A stretch of 45,000 nt of DNA from a bacterium (GTDB lineage: Bacteria; Auribacterota; UBA3054), in contig JAGCGH010000030.1 in the NCBI GenBank assembly GCA_017649705.1, positions 1 to 45,000 of the forward strand, written 5' to 3'. A program made the position numbers and the translations under genes. Under the pieces are notes generated by a model, which did no database searches, was not told where the DNA came from, and saw only the letters and a list, made by a program, of their open reading frames with translations. Of the stretch, positions 34,086-43,219 are shown one piece after another; position 1 is the first letter of the stretch; each line of letters begins with the position of its first letter.

Positions 34086-34811
34086 TCAGTTCCTCCCACC
34101 GGAAAAGGGTTCCCGCCCCGCCGTCCGGCGCCTGCCCAGGAATTTCAGGGCGTAAAGGATCACGAAGGCGCAGACGCAGATCACAGGCAGCGTTTTGAGT
34201 TTCGAGCTTTTCTTAAGGGAGGGCGTGTAAAGATAATTGCTGGTGAAGGAAAAGCTCTGCAAGATCTTCTCCATCTCCTCCATGCTGCGGGCGTAGTCAG
34301 CCTTTTTTCCGAAGCCGTGGAGTTTTACAAGCCCTATCCTCGAGGGGAAGCAGGCCACGAAGGCGAAGAGCTCCTCCTTCGGCTTAGCCCTCATCATCTC
34401 GTAGTAGGTGAAGACCATGTTCCTTTCCCTGTCGTAAAGGCCCGGCATGACCTTGACCTCTCCGTAGCGGCCGGCGCGGTGCAGCGGCAGATAAGCCCGC
34501 CTTATGATCGCCGGCATTTCCTCCGCCATGGCCTCCAGTTCGGGAACGCTGTAGGGAGCGTGCCTTTCCTGCTCCACAAGGATGTAGGGCATCTGGAAAT
34601 CGAGCAGGGCTTTGCGTTCGTAAGCCGCGCTGTAGCCTCCCCTGACCTGTCCCTTGAGGGAATCCTCTGCCCGGTTGTATATTTCGAGACTTTCCTTGGG
34701 GACTTTCTGCCAGTTCTCCGGCAGGTCCAGGGTGTAATATTCGTCCCCTAAGGCCGCCAGGCAAAGGAGGGCGGCAAGCGCCGAAAATATAAGCGTCCTT
34801 CTATTCGTCAT
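34086..34811 (-). CDS. Secreted membrane protein of unknown function
   Basis: The 241-residue product has a signal peptide (about 1-22), a soluble domain beginning YYTLDLPENWQKVPKESLEI that recalls PsbP/DUF1795-type single domains, and a C-terminal transmembrane helix (about 205-223, TLPVICVCAFVILYALKFL) with a basic tail. It is therefore likely anchored in the inner membrane facing the periplasm. The start overlaps the upstream stop by 11 bases, with AAGG seven bases upstream. It belongs to the eight-gene Gld-type operon. Confidence 0.7.
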   Translation of the reverse strand: MTNRRTLIFSALAALLCLAALGDEYYTLDLPENWQKVPKESLEIYNRAEDSLKGQVRGGYSAAYERKALLDFQMPYILVEQERHAPYSVPELEAMAEEMPAIIRRAYLPLHRAGRYGEVKVMPGLYDRERNMVFTYYEMMRAKPKEELFAFVACFPSRIGLVKLHGFGKKADYARSMEEMEKILQSFSFTSNYLYTPSLKKSSKLKTLPVICVCAFVILYALKFLGRRRTAGREPFSGGRN

Positions 34812-35178
34812 GGGAGACCTTATCGGCGAGGGATTCCAATTTGGCGATCTCCTCCCGGGAGATCCTCTGGTCCATCACAATGTCCCTAACCAAAAGCATC
34901 TCCTTGTTGGTCAGGATCAGGGGATCTTCGTTTATGCTTTGAGCGATCCTGAAAAAGGCGTTGGAAAAGCCCGCCTTTTCGCCCGCCGTGGCGGAGTCCT
35001 CCAAAAGAGGCTCCAGCAGCGGATAGCAAGCCTTGAAAAGGTCGCCGCTTCTTTCAGTGAAATATGCGCTCAGCCCGAAGAAGAGAGCCAGCGAGGTCAC
35101 GATGAAAAGCGCTATCGTCGCCAGGCAGGACGGCGAATAGACTTTCGTGTCGTTTTTGGTGCGCCAGATCTCCGACAT
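34801..35178 (-). CDS. Small single-pass membrane protein of unknown function
   Basis: The 125-residue product has one transmembrane helix (about 19-41, CLATIALFIVTSLALFFGLS) and a helical C-terminal part (LFKACYPLLEPLLEDSATAG, REEIAKLESLADKVSHDE). No family is recognised. It starts one base after the large exported protein gene and overlaps the next, which argues for joint function. Confidence 0.65.
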   Translation of the reverse strand: MSEIWRTKNDTKVYSPSCLATIALFIVTSLALFFGLSAYFTERSGDLFKACYPLLEPLLEDSATAGEKAGFSNAFFRIAQSINEDPLILTNKEMLLVRDIVMDQRISREEIAKLESLADKVSHDE

Positions 35179-35179
35179 C

Positions 35180-38134
35180 TTATTCAGCCTTGAAACTCCT
35201 CAGTTCCATGGGGGCCATGTTAAGGTCCACTTCGATGGTGTCGTCCAGAACGAAGTAGTCCTGGCGCTTCCCTTTGGTGACCAGCGGCCGCAGCTGCTTC
35301 ACGCCGGCCAGGGGAAGACTCACCCTGGCAAGAACAGGCTTCAGGGTCTTGTTGACCACCGCGATGTACGGCGAATTTTCATAGACGCCGATATAGACGT
35401 TGAGAGGGACACCCTCTTTCTGCTTGACCTCCAGGAAGGGGACCAGCGGCAGGGCCAGATAGTTCATGAAGAAGCGCCTGGTGATGCCGGCGAAGGGGAA
35501 GCAGGCCTGATGCGTCTGCTCGAAGCAGAGATATTTCGGATTGTTGAAAATAAAGGCCAGCAAAGGATCGTACATGGAGTACTCCCTGGAGCGGTACATG
35601 GTCTGCCCCGCAAGGGAGGGCACCTTCTTGGTGTCCAGGACCAAGGTGTGGGACTGGACGTTGGGGGTTATCTTGACCGCTCTCTTCGCAAGGTCGTCCC
35701 CTCTGCGGAAAAGGGAGTAATATTCCTGGGAAGTGGCCGCCAAGGTGCCGAAGACAGGGCAGACCGGAATTATGGGATAGTTCAAGACGTCTTTCAGGAA
35801 CGCGTCTTCGTCGTTGGTCCAGGTCTCAGCCGCCTTGGTCAGGTCCTCTGACGTGATAGTGGGCAGAGGGAAGCCTTCCACCGGCAGGCAGCGTTTCCTC
35901 TTGATCTCGGTCCAGGAAACGGAATCGTGGTAATAAAGATTCTCGTAGGGCATGCCGCCGTTGCGCCAGTTGTAGTAGATCAGATCTCCTTTCCTTCCGA
36001 AAAGCTGGTTGTAAGCTTCGTTGACTTTGCTCCAGAAGGCGAACTTCTTGTTCTGATACCAGATCCTGTAATCCTCGTTCCTCATCATGGTGACTTCCGT
36101 GCGCAGCGCGTCGCCGCTCAGGGAAATGCCTTTTTCCGCGGCGTAGAGTTTCAGCGCGTTGTCGCTGTAGGAGGTGGGCGTGAAATTCGCCCTCTGGCGG
36201 ATGATGAGGTTCTCGAAGCAGCCGCGGGACCTTTGCGGGACGCTTCCGGCCATTTCCTTCAGTATGGCGATGAAGTCCTCGGCCACGCCTTCATAGGTGA
36301 CGTCCACGCTGTCTTCCAGAGGCGAGGATTCCTTGTTGTAAAGGAAGGGGGCGATCTTGCCGCCGTCGATGCCGACCGCGGACTTGCCTTTCAGGCGGTC
36401 GCTGCCGCCGTATTCCAGCCTGGGGAAGATCTTCATCTTAAGGTAGCGGGCCATGTCGGCGCATTCCCCGATGGAATTGCTGCGCTTGCTGTTGTCCTCC
36501 TTGCGGTCGCTCTCATACTCCACGCCGTTTATTTCGGTCTTGAAGGGAATGGTGTAGTGCTCCGTGGGGAACATGACGGTGCCGTTGCTGCCGCCCCTTG
36601 AGTTCCAGGCAAGGGCCAGGGGCGAGAAGCTGTTCATGCCGAAGAAGAGGCTGTTGAGGACCGGGGCGAAGAAAACGCCGTCTCTGCCGGTCATGGCTTC
36701 GCCTTCCGTCCAGACGTAGCGCTGATACTGTTCCGGGAACTTCTCCTTGGCCTGGGGCACGGCGATGGTCAGGAAAGAATACAAGGAAACGCGCAGAATA
36801 AGGGGCTTCTTGCTGAAGGGGGCATTCTGCTCCCCCGGATCGGCGATCGCCACGTTAAAGCCGTTCCTGAGCTCGTCGTCGCCCGCCCACACGATGAACT
36901 GCATCTTGTTGACGTCCCCGTTCAGGGGAAGCTGCAGCTGCTCAACGAACTGGTCGGGGCGCTGGTAAGGCAAGGTGTGGCCGGTCTGGACGCAGGGGCA
37001 ATAAGTTCCGCCGCTCACCGAGACCGCGATGGTCCTGGGGGCGTCCTCGGGATAGTCGATTTCCAAAAGATAGGGCATGTTGAGCTTGAGCCTCACGCCC
37101 AGGTTGTAGCTGAAGTATCCCCTGTCCTGGGTTATGATGCGTCCCCTGCCGCCGAAGATGTTGGTTATCTCGGAGGCGTAGTAGCGCTGGGTGATCCTGT
37201 CCTTTACGTAAGCGGAATAGCGGCCGTCCGCCAGCTGGTGCACGTCGTTGGAAGATCCGCAGATCACGCCGTCGTTCAAGGTCAGTTTGCCAAGATAGTC
37301 GGGATCGAAAGTCCTTTCCAGCCTGGGCAGGACGCAGTAAACTTTCATGCCGTGCCAGAAGGTGCTGCCGTTCCTCGACATCCTGAGATCCAGGGCGTAG
37401 TTGCCGAGAGTCTTCATCTTGATGACGGGCTTCTGCACTTCCTCGGCGTTTATGACTATCTTTCCGGTGTCCAGGTTGACCAGGGTATAGCTGAAGACCG
37501 TCTGCACTTCGTTGGTGGAGCCTTTGCTCGCCACCTCCTGGGTCACTTCCATCTCCAGCTCGTCGTCCAGGAACATAATGGAGGAGTCGATGGAGAACTT
37601 GGCGCTGTACTTGGACTTCATAAGCGGCTCGCCGCGGTGGACGATGAGGCCCTTTTCGTTAATGACGGTCTCGTAAGGTCCGCCCACGATGTGGCGGTGC
37701 CTGGCGTCGCGGTAGCTCACGTAGCCAACGGCTATAAGATACTTGCTCAGTTTTTCCGGAATGGAGAAGCGCTGGGCCAGGATCTGCCCGTTGGCCCAGA
37801 AGACGGCGTTGGAAAACGTATCCGCCGCCACCTCCGTGTAGTCCGGCCTCAATATCCTGGCGTAAGGCATGACGATGCGGTCAGGCTGATTGGTGGGAGC
37901 CAGCATGCTGACCTGGAAAATAGTCGCCCGGGGTTCCGAGACCACCCTGGCGGTGTATTTCATCTCGTCGTAGCAGAAACCCGGGGAAGGGATGCGCAAG
38001 AAAGACTTGATGTTCTTCTGCGTCCTGATGACTACGGAGGTCTCCCTGGGCGCCATGCCCACGATATCCTGGGCCTTGCTGCTTAATGCGCCCGCAAGGC
38101 AAAGAATGGCTAACGCTAAAACTACTTTTCGCAT
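35180..38134 (-). CDS. Large exported protein, glycoside-hydrolase-like in part
   Basis: The 984-residue product has a signal peptide (MRKVVLALAILCLAGALSSKA). The first 450 residues look like beta-sandwich domains. Residues about 480-800 resemble a TIM-barrel glycoside-hydrolase-like region: FFAPVLNSLFFGMNSFSPLA, ANFTPTSYSDNALKLYAAEK followed by GISLSGDALRTEV, and MMRNEDYRIWYQNKKFAFWS (the 'yr.W..fk' pattern). A beta-rich C-terminal domain ends the protein. I cannot name a GH family or assign catalytic acids. The start at 38134 has GGGAG seven bases upstream; a longer frame to 38170 overlaps the previous gene. It is the biggest protein of the Gld-type operon and may be a periplasmic or surface enzyme or pseudo-enzyme. 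Confidence 0.6.
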   Translation of the reverse strand: MRKVVLALAILCLAGALSSKAQDIVGMAPRETSVVIRTQKNIKSFLRIPSPGFCYDEMKYTARVVSEPRATIFQVSMLAPTNQPDRIVMPYARILRPDYTEVAADTFSNAVFWANGQILAQRFSIPEKLSKYLIAVGYVSYRDARHRHIVGGPYETVINEKGLIVHRGEPLMKSKYSAKFSIDSSIMFLDDELEMEVTQEVASKGSTNEVQTVFSYTLVNLDTGKIVINAEEVQKPVIKMKTLGNYALDLRMSRNGSTFWHGMKVYCVLPRLERTFDPDYLGKLTLNDGVICGSSNDVHQLADGRYSAYVKDRITQRYYASEITNIFGGRGRIITQDRGYFSYNLGVRLKLNMPYLLEIDYPEDAPRTIAVSVSGGTYCPCVQTGHTLPYQRPDQFVEQLQLPLNGDVNKMQFIVWAGDDELRNGFNVAIADPGEQNAPFSKKPLILRVSLYSFLTIAVPQAKEKFPEQYQRYVWTEGEAMTGRDGVFFAPVLNSLFFGMNSFSPLALAWNSRGGSNGTVMFPTEHYTIPFKTEINGVEYESDRKEDNSKRSNSIGECADMARYLKMKIFPRLEYGGSDRLKGKSAVGIDGGKIAPFLYNKESSPLEDSVDVTYEGVAEDFIAILKEMAGSVPQRSRGCFENLIIRQRANFTPTSYSDNALKLYAAEKGISLSGDALRTEVTMMRNEDYRIWYQNKKFAFWSKVNEAYNQLFGRKGDLIYYNWRNGGMPYENLYYHDSVSWTEIKRKRCLPVEGFPLPTITSEDLTKAAETWTNDEDAFLKDVLNYPIIPVCPVFGTLAATSQEYYSLFRRGDDLAKRAVKITPNVQSHTLVLDTKKVPSLAGQTMYRSREYSMYDPLLAFIFNNPKYLCFEQTHQACFPFAGITRRFFMNYLALPLVPFLEVKQKEGVPLNVYIGVYENSPYIAVVNKTLKPVLARVSLPLAGVKQLRPLVTKGKRQDYFVLDDTIEVDLNMAPMELRSFKAE

Positions 38135-38162
38135 ATTTCGCTCCCTATTTGTTTTTAAAGGG

Positions 38163-39980
38163 TCAGTCACGATATATTCTGGCTAATTCCCTGAACTGTT
38201 CCAAAGCGGTGACGGTGTCCTTGTTGAGGACGAAAACATAGGGCTGCTCCCCTACCATGCCATAGCGTCCCTCGCCGCACTGGCCGCCCAGGGTGATTAT
38301 CTTGAATTCGCCGTTTTTCAGAGTGAAGGTTATTTTGAGATAAGGCTCGGAGAGCCCGAAAGCCGGCAGATCCAGTTCCGAGCATTCCTTTACGTAACGT
38401 TCGATGAGCACAGGCATGCGGGCGGCTATCTCGTCCTTCATCCTGGGCATGATCTCCCTGGAGGCGTCGTTTTCCGTGGCGATCCAGAAATTCGTCCCGT
38501 AGTTCAGGGTCACCGTCCCCTCCTTGCCGGTCAGTTCTATTTTTTCCACCTCCGCTTCCGGAACGTTCAGGGCCTCTCTGGTCAGGAAGCGGAAGCAGTT
38601 GGTGGTGTAAAGTTTCATGACGTCTTCCGTTTTCACGGCCACGAAAACGTTGGACATGCGCTCCATGAACATGAGCCCGCCCACGTCCTTGCTCAGCGTG
38701 TATTCCTGCATGTCGTCGAATCCCTGGAAGCGCAGCTGGATCATCAAGGGCGAAAGAGTGTCCTCCAGAGCCGCCCGGGCTTCCCCGGCGTCGGCGAAGC
38801 GCGCGATGGGAAGATCCAGCCAGAGGAAGGCGTAGTCCTCGATGGCCAGCTCGTCCTTCAATGTGGTGGACAGCATGGTGGGGCAGTCCCACTTGTTGAG
38901 CTGCTTGTCGAAAACGAATTCCATGCGCTCTTTGTCTTTTTCCAGAATGAGGTAGTCCAGATCCTCGAAGACGCCGGGCGCGAAAAGCGTCTTGGCCCGG
39001 TAATGATCGGCCTGGGAGGAGAATTCCTTCAGGATGTCGGGATTAAGGGTAAAGAACTGTCCGTATTCCGACCTTCTGGCGTAGCAGTAGCGGTCCACTT
39101 CCTCGTATTCGTTTGTCTCCACGATCTCATCTGAGATCTGCAGCCTCTGGGAATTCTCCCGCTGCACCAGCGTGACAGAATACTTGAGATCGATCTTCTC
39201 CTTCGGCTGGTCGATGTATTTCTCCACGTCTATTTTGGAAAGTTTCTTAACGAATTCGTTTATGAGCTTGTCGTCCGCCCTGTCGTAAACGGGGCTTCTG
39301 AGATACCAGGAGAAGAGGTCCTTGCCCTTCCTCAAGTCTATCTCTTCGCCGCCTGCCGTAAGCTGCATGGCGTTGACGTATTCCGGAGTCACGTCGAAGA
39401 CGCGGCGCCTTCTCACGTCCTTTTCGCTGCTGTCCGTCTCGAAGCAGAGAATGTCGCGCATCTCGTTGGGAATGAAATAAGCCTGGCGCTTGCCCTGCAG
39501 CTCCGCGTAGTATTCCCAGCCCAGGGGGACCTGGGAGCCCACCCGCAGCACCACCGAGGTGGTGGGGGTCTCGAAGGTGGCTATGATGTCCGGGGCGTTG
39601 AGCCCGGTGGCGTCCCTGTTGATGTTCTCGTACTCCTCGCCCGTGATGGAGCGGTGCTGGTCGACTTTTTTCAAGCTGTCCAGGATCTGGCGGACCAGAG
39701 GCGTGTTCACCGGGAAGTTCACAGGCTTCACCAGCTTCCAGCCCAGGGTCTCCCTCTCCAGCTCGTATTTCTCCAGCCTTTGCACCTTGCCGGTGTCGTT
39801 CTCCCTGACCTGGCGGTCGATGTAGATCTTTGTTATCAGCTCGGGCTTGAAGTCCTTCAGCACCCGTTTCTCAGTCTGCTTTATTTCCGCCGTGGAGGGC
39901 TTGAAGCGGTCCACGAACCAAACGTAGCCGCCCACGGCCAGAACTAGGATCAGTAAGATTATGGTTGTTTTGAATTTCAT
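38163..39980 (-). CDS. DUF4340-domain protein
   Basis: The 605-residue protein has an N-terminal transmembrane anchor (about 5-24, TTIILLILVLAVGGYVWFVD) and a DUF4340-type periplasmic region with YELERETLGWKLVKPVNFPV, VLRVGSQVPLGWEYYAELQG and repeated 'W.l..P...a' units. Proteins of this family often lie next to GldG-like ABC auxiliary proteins, as here. Function is unknown. AAAGGA lies before the ATG and the gap to the upstream gene is 19 bases. Confidence 0.82.
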   Translation of the reverse strand: MKFKTTIILLILVLAVGGYVWFVDRFKPSTAEIKQTEKRVLKDFKPELITKIYIDRQVRENDTGKVQRLEKYELERETLGWKLVKPVNFPVNTPLVRQILDSLKKVDQHRSITGEEYENINRDATGLNAPDIIATFETPTTSVVLRVGSQVPLGWEYYAELQGKRQAYFIPNEMRDILCFETDSSEKDVRRRRVFDVTPEYVNAMQLTAGGEEIDLRKGKDLFSWYLRSPVYDRADDKLINEFVKKLSKIDVEKYIDQPKEKIDLKYSVTLVQRENSQRLQISDEIVETNEYEEVDRYCYARRSEYGQFFTLNPDILKEFSSQADHYRAKTLFAPGVFEDLDYLILEKDKERMEFVFDKQLNKWDCPTMLSTTLKDELAIEDYAFLWLDLPIARFADAGEARAALEDTLSPLMIQLRFQGFDDMQEYTLSKDVGGLMFMERMSNVFVAVKTEDVMKLYTTNCFRFLTREALNVPEAEVEKIELTGKEGTVTLNYGTNFWIATENDASREIMPRMKDEIAARMPVLIERYVKECSELDLPAFGLSEPYLKITFTLKNGEFKIITLGGQCGEGRYGMVGEQPYVFVLNKDTVTALEQFRELARIYRD

Positions 39981-39999
39981 TTTGTCCTTTAAAATGCTT

Positions 40000-41445
40000 T
40001 TACTGGCGGCGGCGCACGTAAACGACCAATCCCAGGGAAAGGGCCAATGCGGGCACCAAAACGATGACCAGCGTCCTGATAAGGGAGATCTGCCTGCGGT
40101 TCAGCTTAAGGCTCCTGATCTCCTGGATCGTCTTGGGGCCGATGCTCACGAGATACTCCCGCTGCATGGCCCAGTTGCAGGCGTTCAGGAAAATATCCCT
40201 GTTGGCCAGCGGACGCTCCGCGTAGAAATTATCCGCGAAATCCGCGTCGCCGATGACCGCCAGCCTCAAATTCGTCCTGCGGTTCTCCACCGCGGCGCCG
40301 ATGCACACGGGGCCGGAAAGATCGGTGTTGGGATCGAAGTGGTAAGAGGTGCCGTGGTACTTCGTCTCGCCCCAGCCGTCCACCGTGGTCTCCAAGAAAG
40401 GCGTCACGATGTAATCCTGGTTCTCATGGTTGATCTCCGTGACGGAGCGGGCCATGTAGAAAATGCTCAGCGATTCCAAATTCTTGGTTATCTCATGGGA
40501 GGGGTAGGTCGGAATGACCAGATCGAACCAGCCGGTGCCGGCGATCCTGGTGGAGGGATCCACCGTCACGTCGTCGCCCACGTTGAGGTTGCAGCTGCGC
40601 AAAAGTTTCGGAATGCTCTCGCAGTCGGAGTTGGGGTCGAGCAGGATGAGCGCGCGTCCGCCCTTCATGAGATAGCGCCGCAAGACTTCCGTTTCCTCTT
40701 CCAAAAACTCCCTGGTGGGGCCGGCCACCACCAGAAGGTCGCAGTTGGTCTCGCTCATGTCGGAGAGGCGGAAGAGCTCTAAGGGAAGGCAGTTGACCCT
40801 GTCCCTTTCCAGGTAGTCTTTTATGGCGCTGTAATTGCGGTCTTCCTTGCTGTTGATGCTTCTCTCGCCGTGGTTGACGGTGAAGAAGACGTTCTTCTGC
40901 TCGGGATTCTGCAATTCCAGTATCGCGGAAGTCAGCGCCTGCTCGGCCTTGAACAAGACCAGCTTTTTCTTCTGGCCGTAGTCGTAATAATTGTGCTCGA
41001 ATTTAAATTCGCCCAGATCGCTCTCCTTGAGCTCCTTGGACTCCTCCCCCACTTTCACGATGACCGTGTCCCAGTCAGTAACGTTGAACTGCGTCCTGAT
41101 CTTCTGGACTTTTCCGGGATCCCGGAGGATGTAGTCGTCCGCCAAAAGGCAGGTGACTTTGGAGCTGGCGTTGCAATACTGGTCTATCAGCCTTTTGACT
41201 TTCGGATAGAGCTCGGAATTCTGAGGGTTGCCGAAAACGTAGAACTCCACGGGCTCCTGAAGCTCCTTGAGCACGTTCAGGGTTTTTTCGGAAAGCTTGT
41301 AAAGTTCCTGGTTCTGGATGGAGTCGTAGCGCCTGGGATACTTGGCCGCCAGGGCGTTGCACAAAACCACAAGCACGAAAGCCAGGATTATGGCAAAGGT
41401 GACGTTGGTGCCGTAGGTCAGTCTTCTAATGATCGTCTCTTTCAT
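40000..41445 (-). CDS. GldG-like ABC transporter auxiliary protein
   Basis: The 481-residue protein has a transmembrane helix near each end (about 16-33 and 457-476). Between them is an ABC_transp_aux-type domain: KLSEKTLNVLKELQEPVEFY, FFTVNHGERSINSKEDRNYS, DLLVVAGPTREFLEEETEVL and GGRALILLDPNSD. GldG in Flavobacterium is required for gliding together with GldA and GldF, but the family is also widespread in non-gliding bacteria, so motility cannot be concluded. It is four bases after the permease gene. Confidence 0.88.
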   Translation of the reverse strand: MKETIIRRLTYGTNVTFAIILAFVLVVLCNALAAKYPRRYDSIQNQELYKLSEKTLNVLKELQEPVEFYVFGNPQNSELYPKVKRLIDQYCNASSKVTCLLADDYILRDPGKVQKIRTQFNVTDWDTVIVKVGEESKELKESDLGEFKFEHNYYDYGQKKKLVLFKAEQALTSAILELQNPEQKNVFFTVNHGERSINSKEDRNYSAIKDYLERDRVNCLPLELFRLSDMSETNCDLLVVAGPTREFLEEETEVLRRYLMKGGRALILLDPNSDCESIPKLLRSCNLNVGDDVTVDPSTRIAGTGWFDLVIPTYPSHEITKNLESLSIFYMARSVTEINHENQDYIVTPFLETTVDGWGETKYHGTSYHFDPNTDLSGPVCIGAAVENRRTNLRLAVIGDADFADNFYAERPLANRDIFLNACNWAMQREYLVSIGPKTIQEIRSLKLNRRQISLIRTLVIVLVPALALSLGLVVYVRRRQ

Positions 41446-41449
41446 AAGA

Positions 41450-42190
41450 TCATCTCCACTTCCTGGATTCGACGCTCTTTACGGTGCAGAAAAGCAGAAA
41501 AGCCGTAATGGAGAGGAAATAGACCACGCTCTGGGAGCTGATGACGCCCTTGGTGAAGGGGTTGAACTGCTCCAGGACGGAGGCGTAGCGGTAGACCACC
41601 CGCCATTTGTTGCTGACCACGTCCTGCATGAAATTCAGCGAGAAAAGCATCAGGATGCCGATGAAGGTCACGAAGAAGGAAACGAACTGGCTCTTGTTGG
41701 TGGAGGAGATCATGATCCCCAGACTCGTCAGCATGCAGTTCAGAAGGAAAGTCCCAAGATATCCCGCGAAGACCACCCCGTAATCCACCGTGGTGAACTT
41801 CCCGAGGATATAGACGTAAACAAGCGTGGGCACCCACATGAGCATCAAAAAGGTCAGGGCCGCGGAGAATTTCGAAAGCACCACCTGGGTGTCCGTGACC
41901 GGGGTGGTCATCAGCATCTCGATGGTGCCCGTACGGTACTCCTCGGAAAAGAGCCTCATGGTAAGGGCGGAGGTGACCGCCGCCACCACCATCCAATAAA
42001 TGAAGGTCCCGCCGAAGAGGTATCCGAACACGTTAGCCTCCAAAGGCTTCGAAGGCGCGTTCAGATAATTCACCAGTATCCAGAAAAGCCAGCCCACCAC
42101 GATAAGGAAAACGCACATCACCACGTAGCTGGTGGGCGTGTAGTAGAGCGTAGCCAATTCGCGTTTGTAAAGAGTCCGGAAATTTCGCAT
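41450..42190 (-). CDS. ABC-2 type permease (GldF-like)
   Basis: The 246-residue protein has about six transmembrane segments, for example SYVVMCVFLIVVGWLFWILV and FIYWMVVAAVTSALTMRLFS. The motif EEYRTGTIEMLMTTPVTDTQ is typical of ABC-2 permeases of the GldF/NosY type. It pairs with the ATPase encoded just upstream; the substrate is unknown. The gap to the ATPase gene is seven bases. Confidence 0.9.
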   Translation of the reverse strand: MRNFRTLYKRELATLYYTPTSYVVMCVFLIVVGWLFWILVNYLNAPSKPLEANVFGYLFGGTFIYWMVVAAVTSALTMRLFSEEYRTGTIEMLMTTPVTDTQVVLSKFSAALTFLMLMWVPTLVYVYILGKFTTVDYGVVFAGYLGTFLLNCMLTSLGIMISSTNKSQFVSFFVTFIGILMLFSLNFMQDVVSNKWRVVYRYASVLEQFNPFTKGVISSQSVVYFLSITAFLLFCTVKSVESRKWR

Positions 42191-42197
42191 AAATACC

Positions 42198-43124
<927 letters not shown>

Positions 43125-43166
43125 AAATAATAAGCCTTAATATTTTAAGATTATCTTTATGATTAT

Positions 43167-43195
43167 ATTATAAAAGTGGTCAAATGTAAAACCAA
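43167..43195 (-). promoter_or_regulatory. Promoter of the Gld-type ABC operon
   Basis: On the minus strand TTGGTT (43190-43195) and TATAAT (43167-43172) are 17 bases apart, in an AT-rich divergent region. A second overlapping TATAAT follows. The leader to the ATG at 43124 would be about 35 bases. Confidence 0.6.
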
Positions 43196-43204
43196 GAGCG
43201 GTTA

Positions 43205-43213
43205 TGCTATAAT
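43205..43213 (+). promoter_or_regulatory. Extended -10 promoter of the double-Nudix gene (probably leaderless)
   Basis: TGCTATAAT is a full extended -10 motif. The hexamer ends at 43213 and the ATG begins at 43220, leaving GCCATT, so transcription would start at the initiation codon. No ribosome-binding site could fit. Confidence 0.6.
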
Positions 43214-43219
43214 GCCATT

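Noticed and set aside
36977..38086. A 369-codon plus-strand frame inside the large exported protein gene
   Set aside because: Composition is shadow-like, there is no ribosome-binding site, and the minus-strand gene has a signal peptide and operon context.
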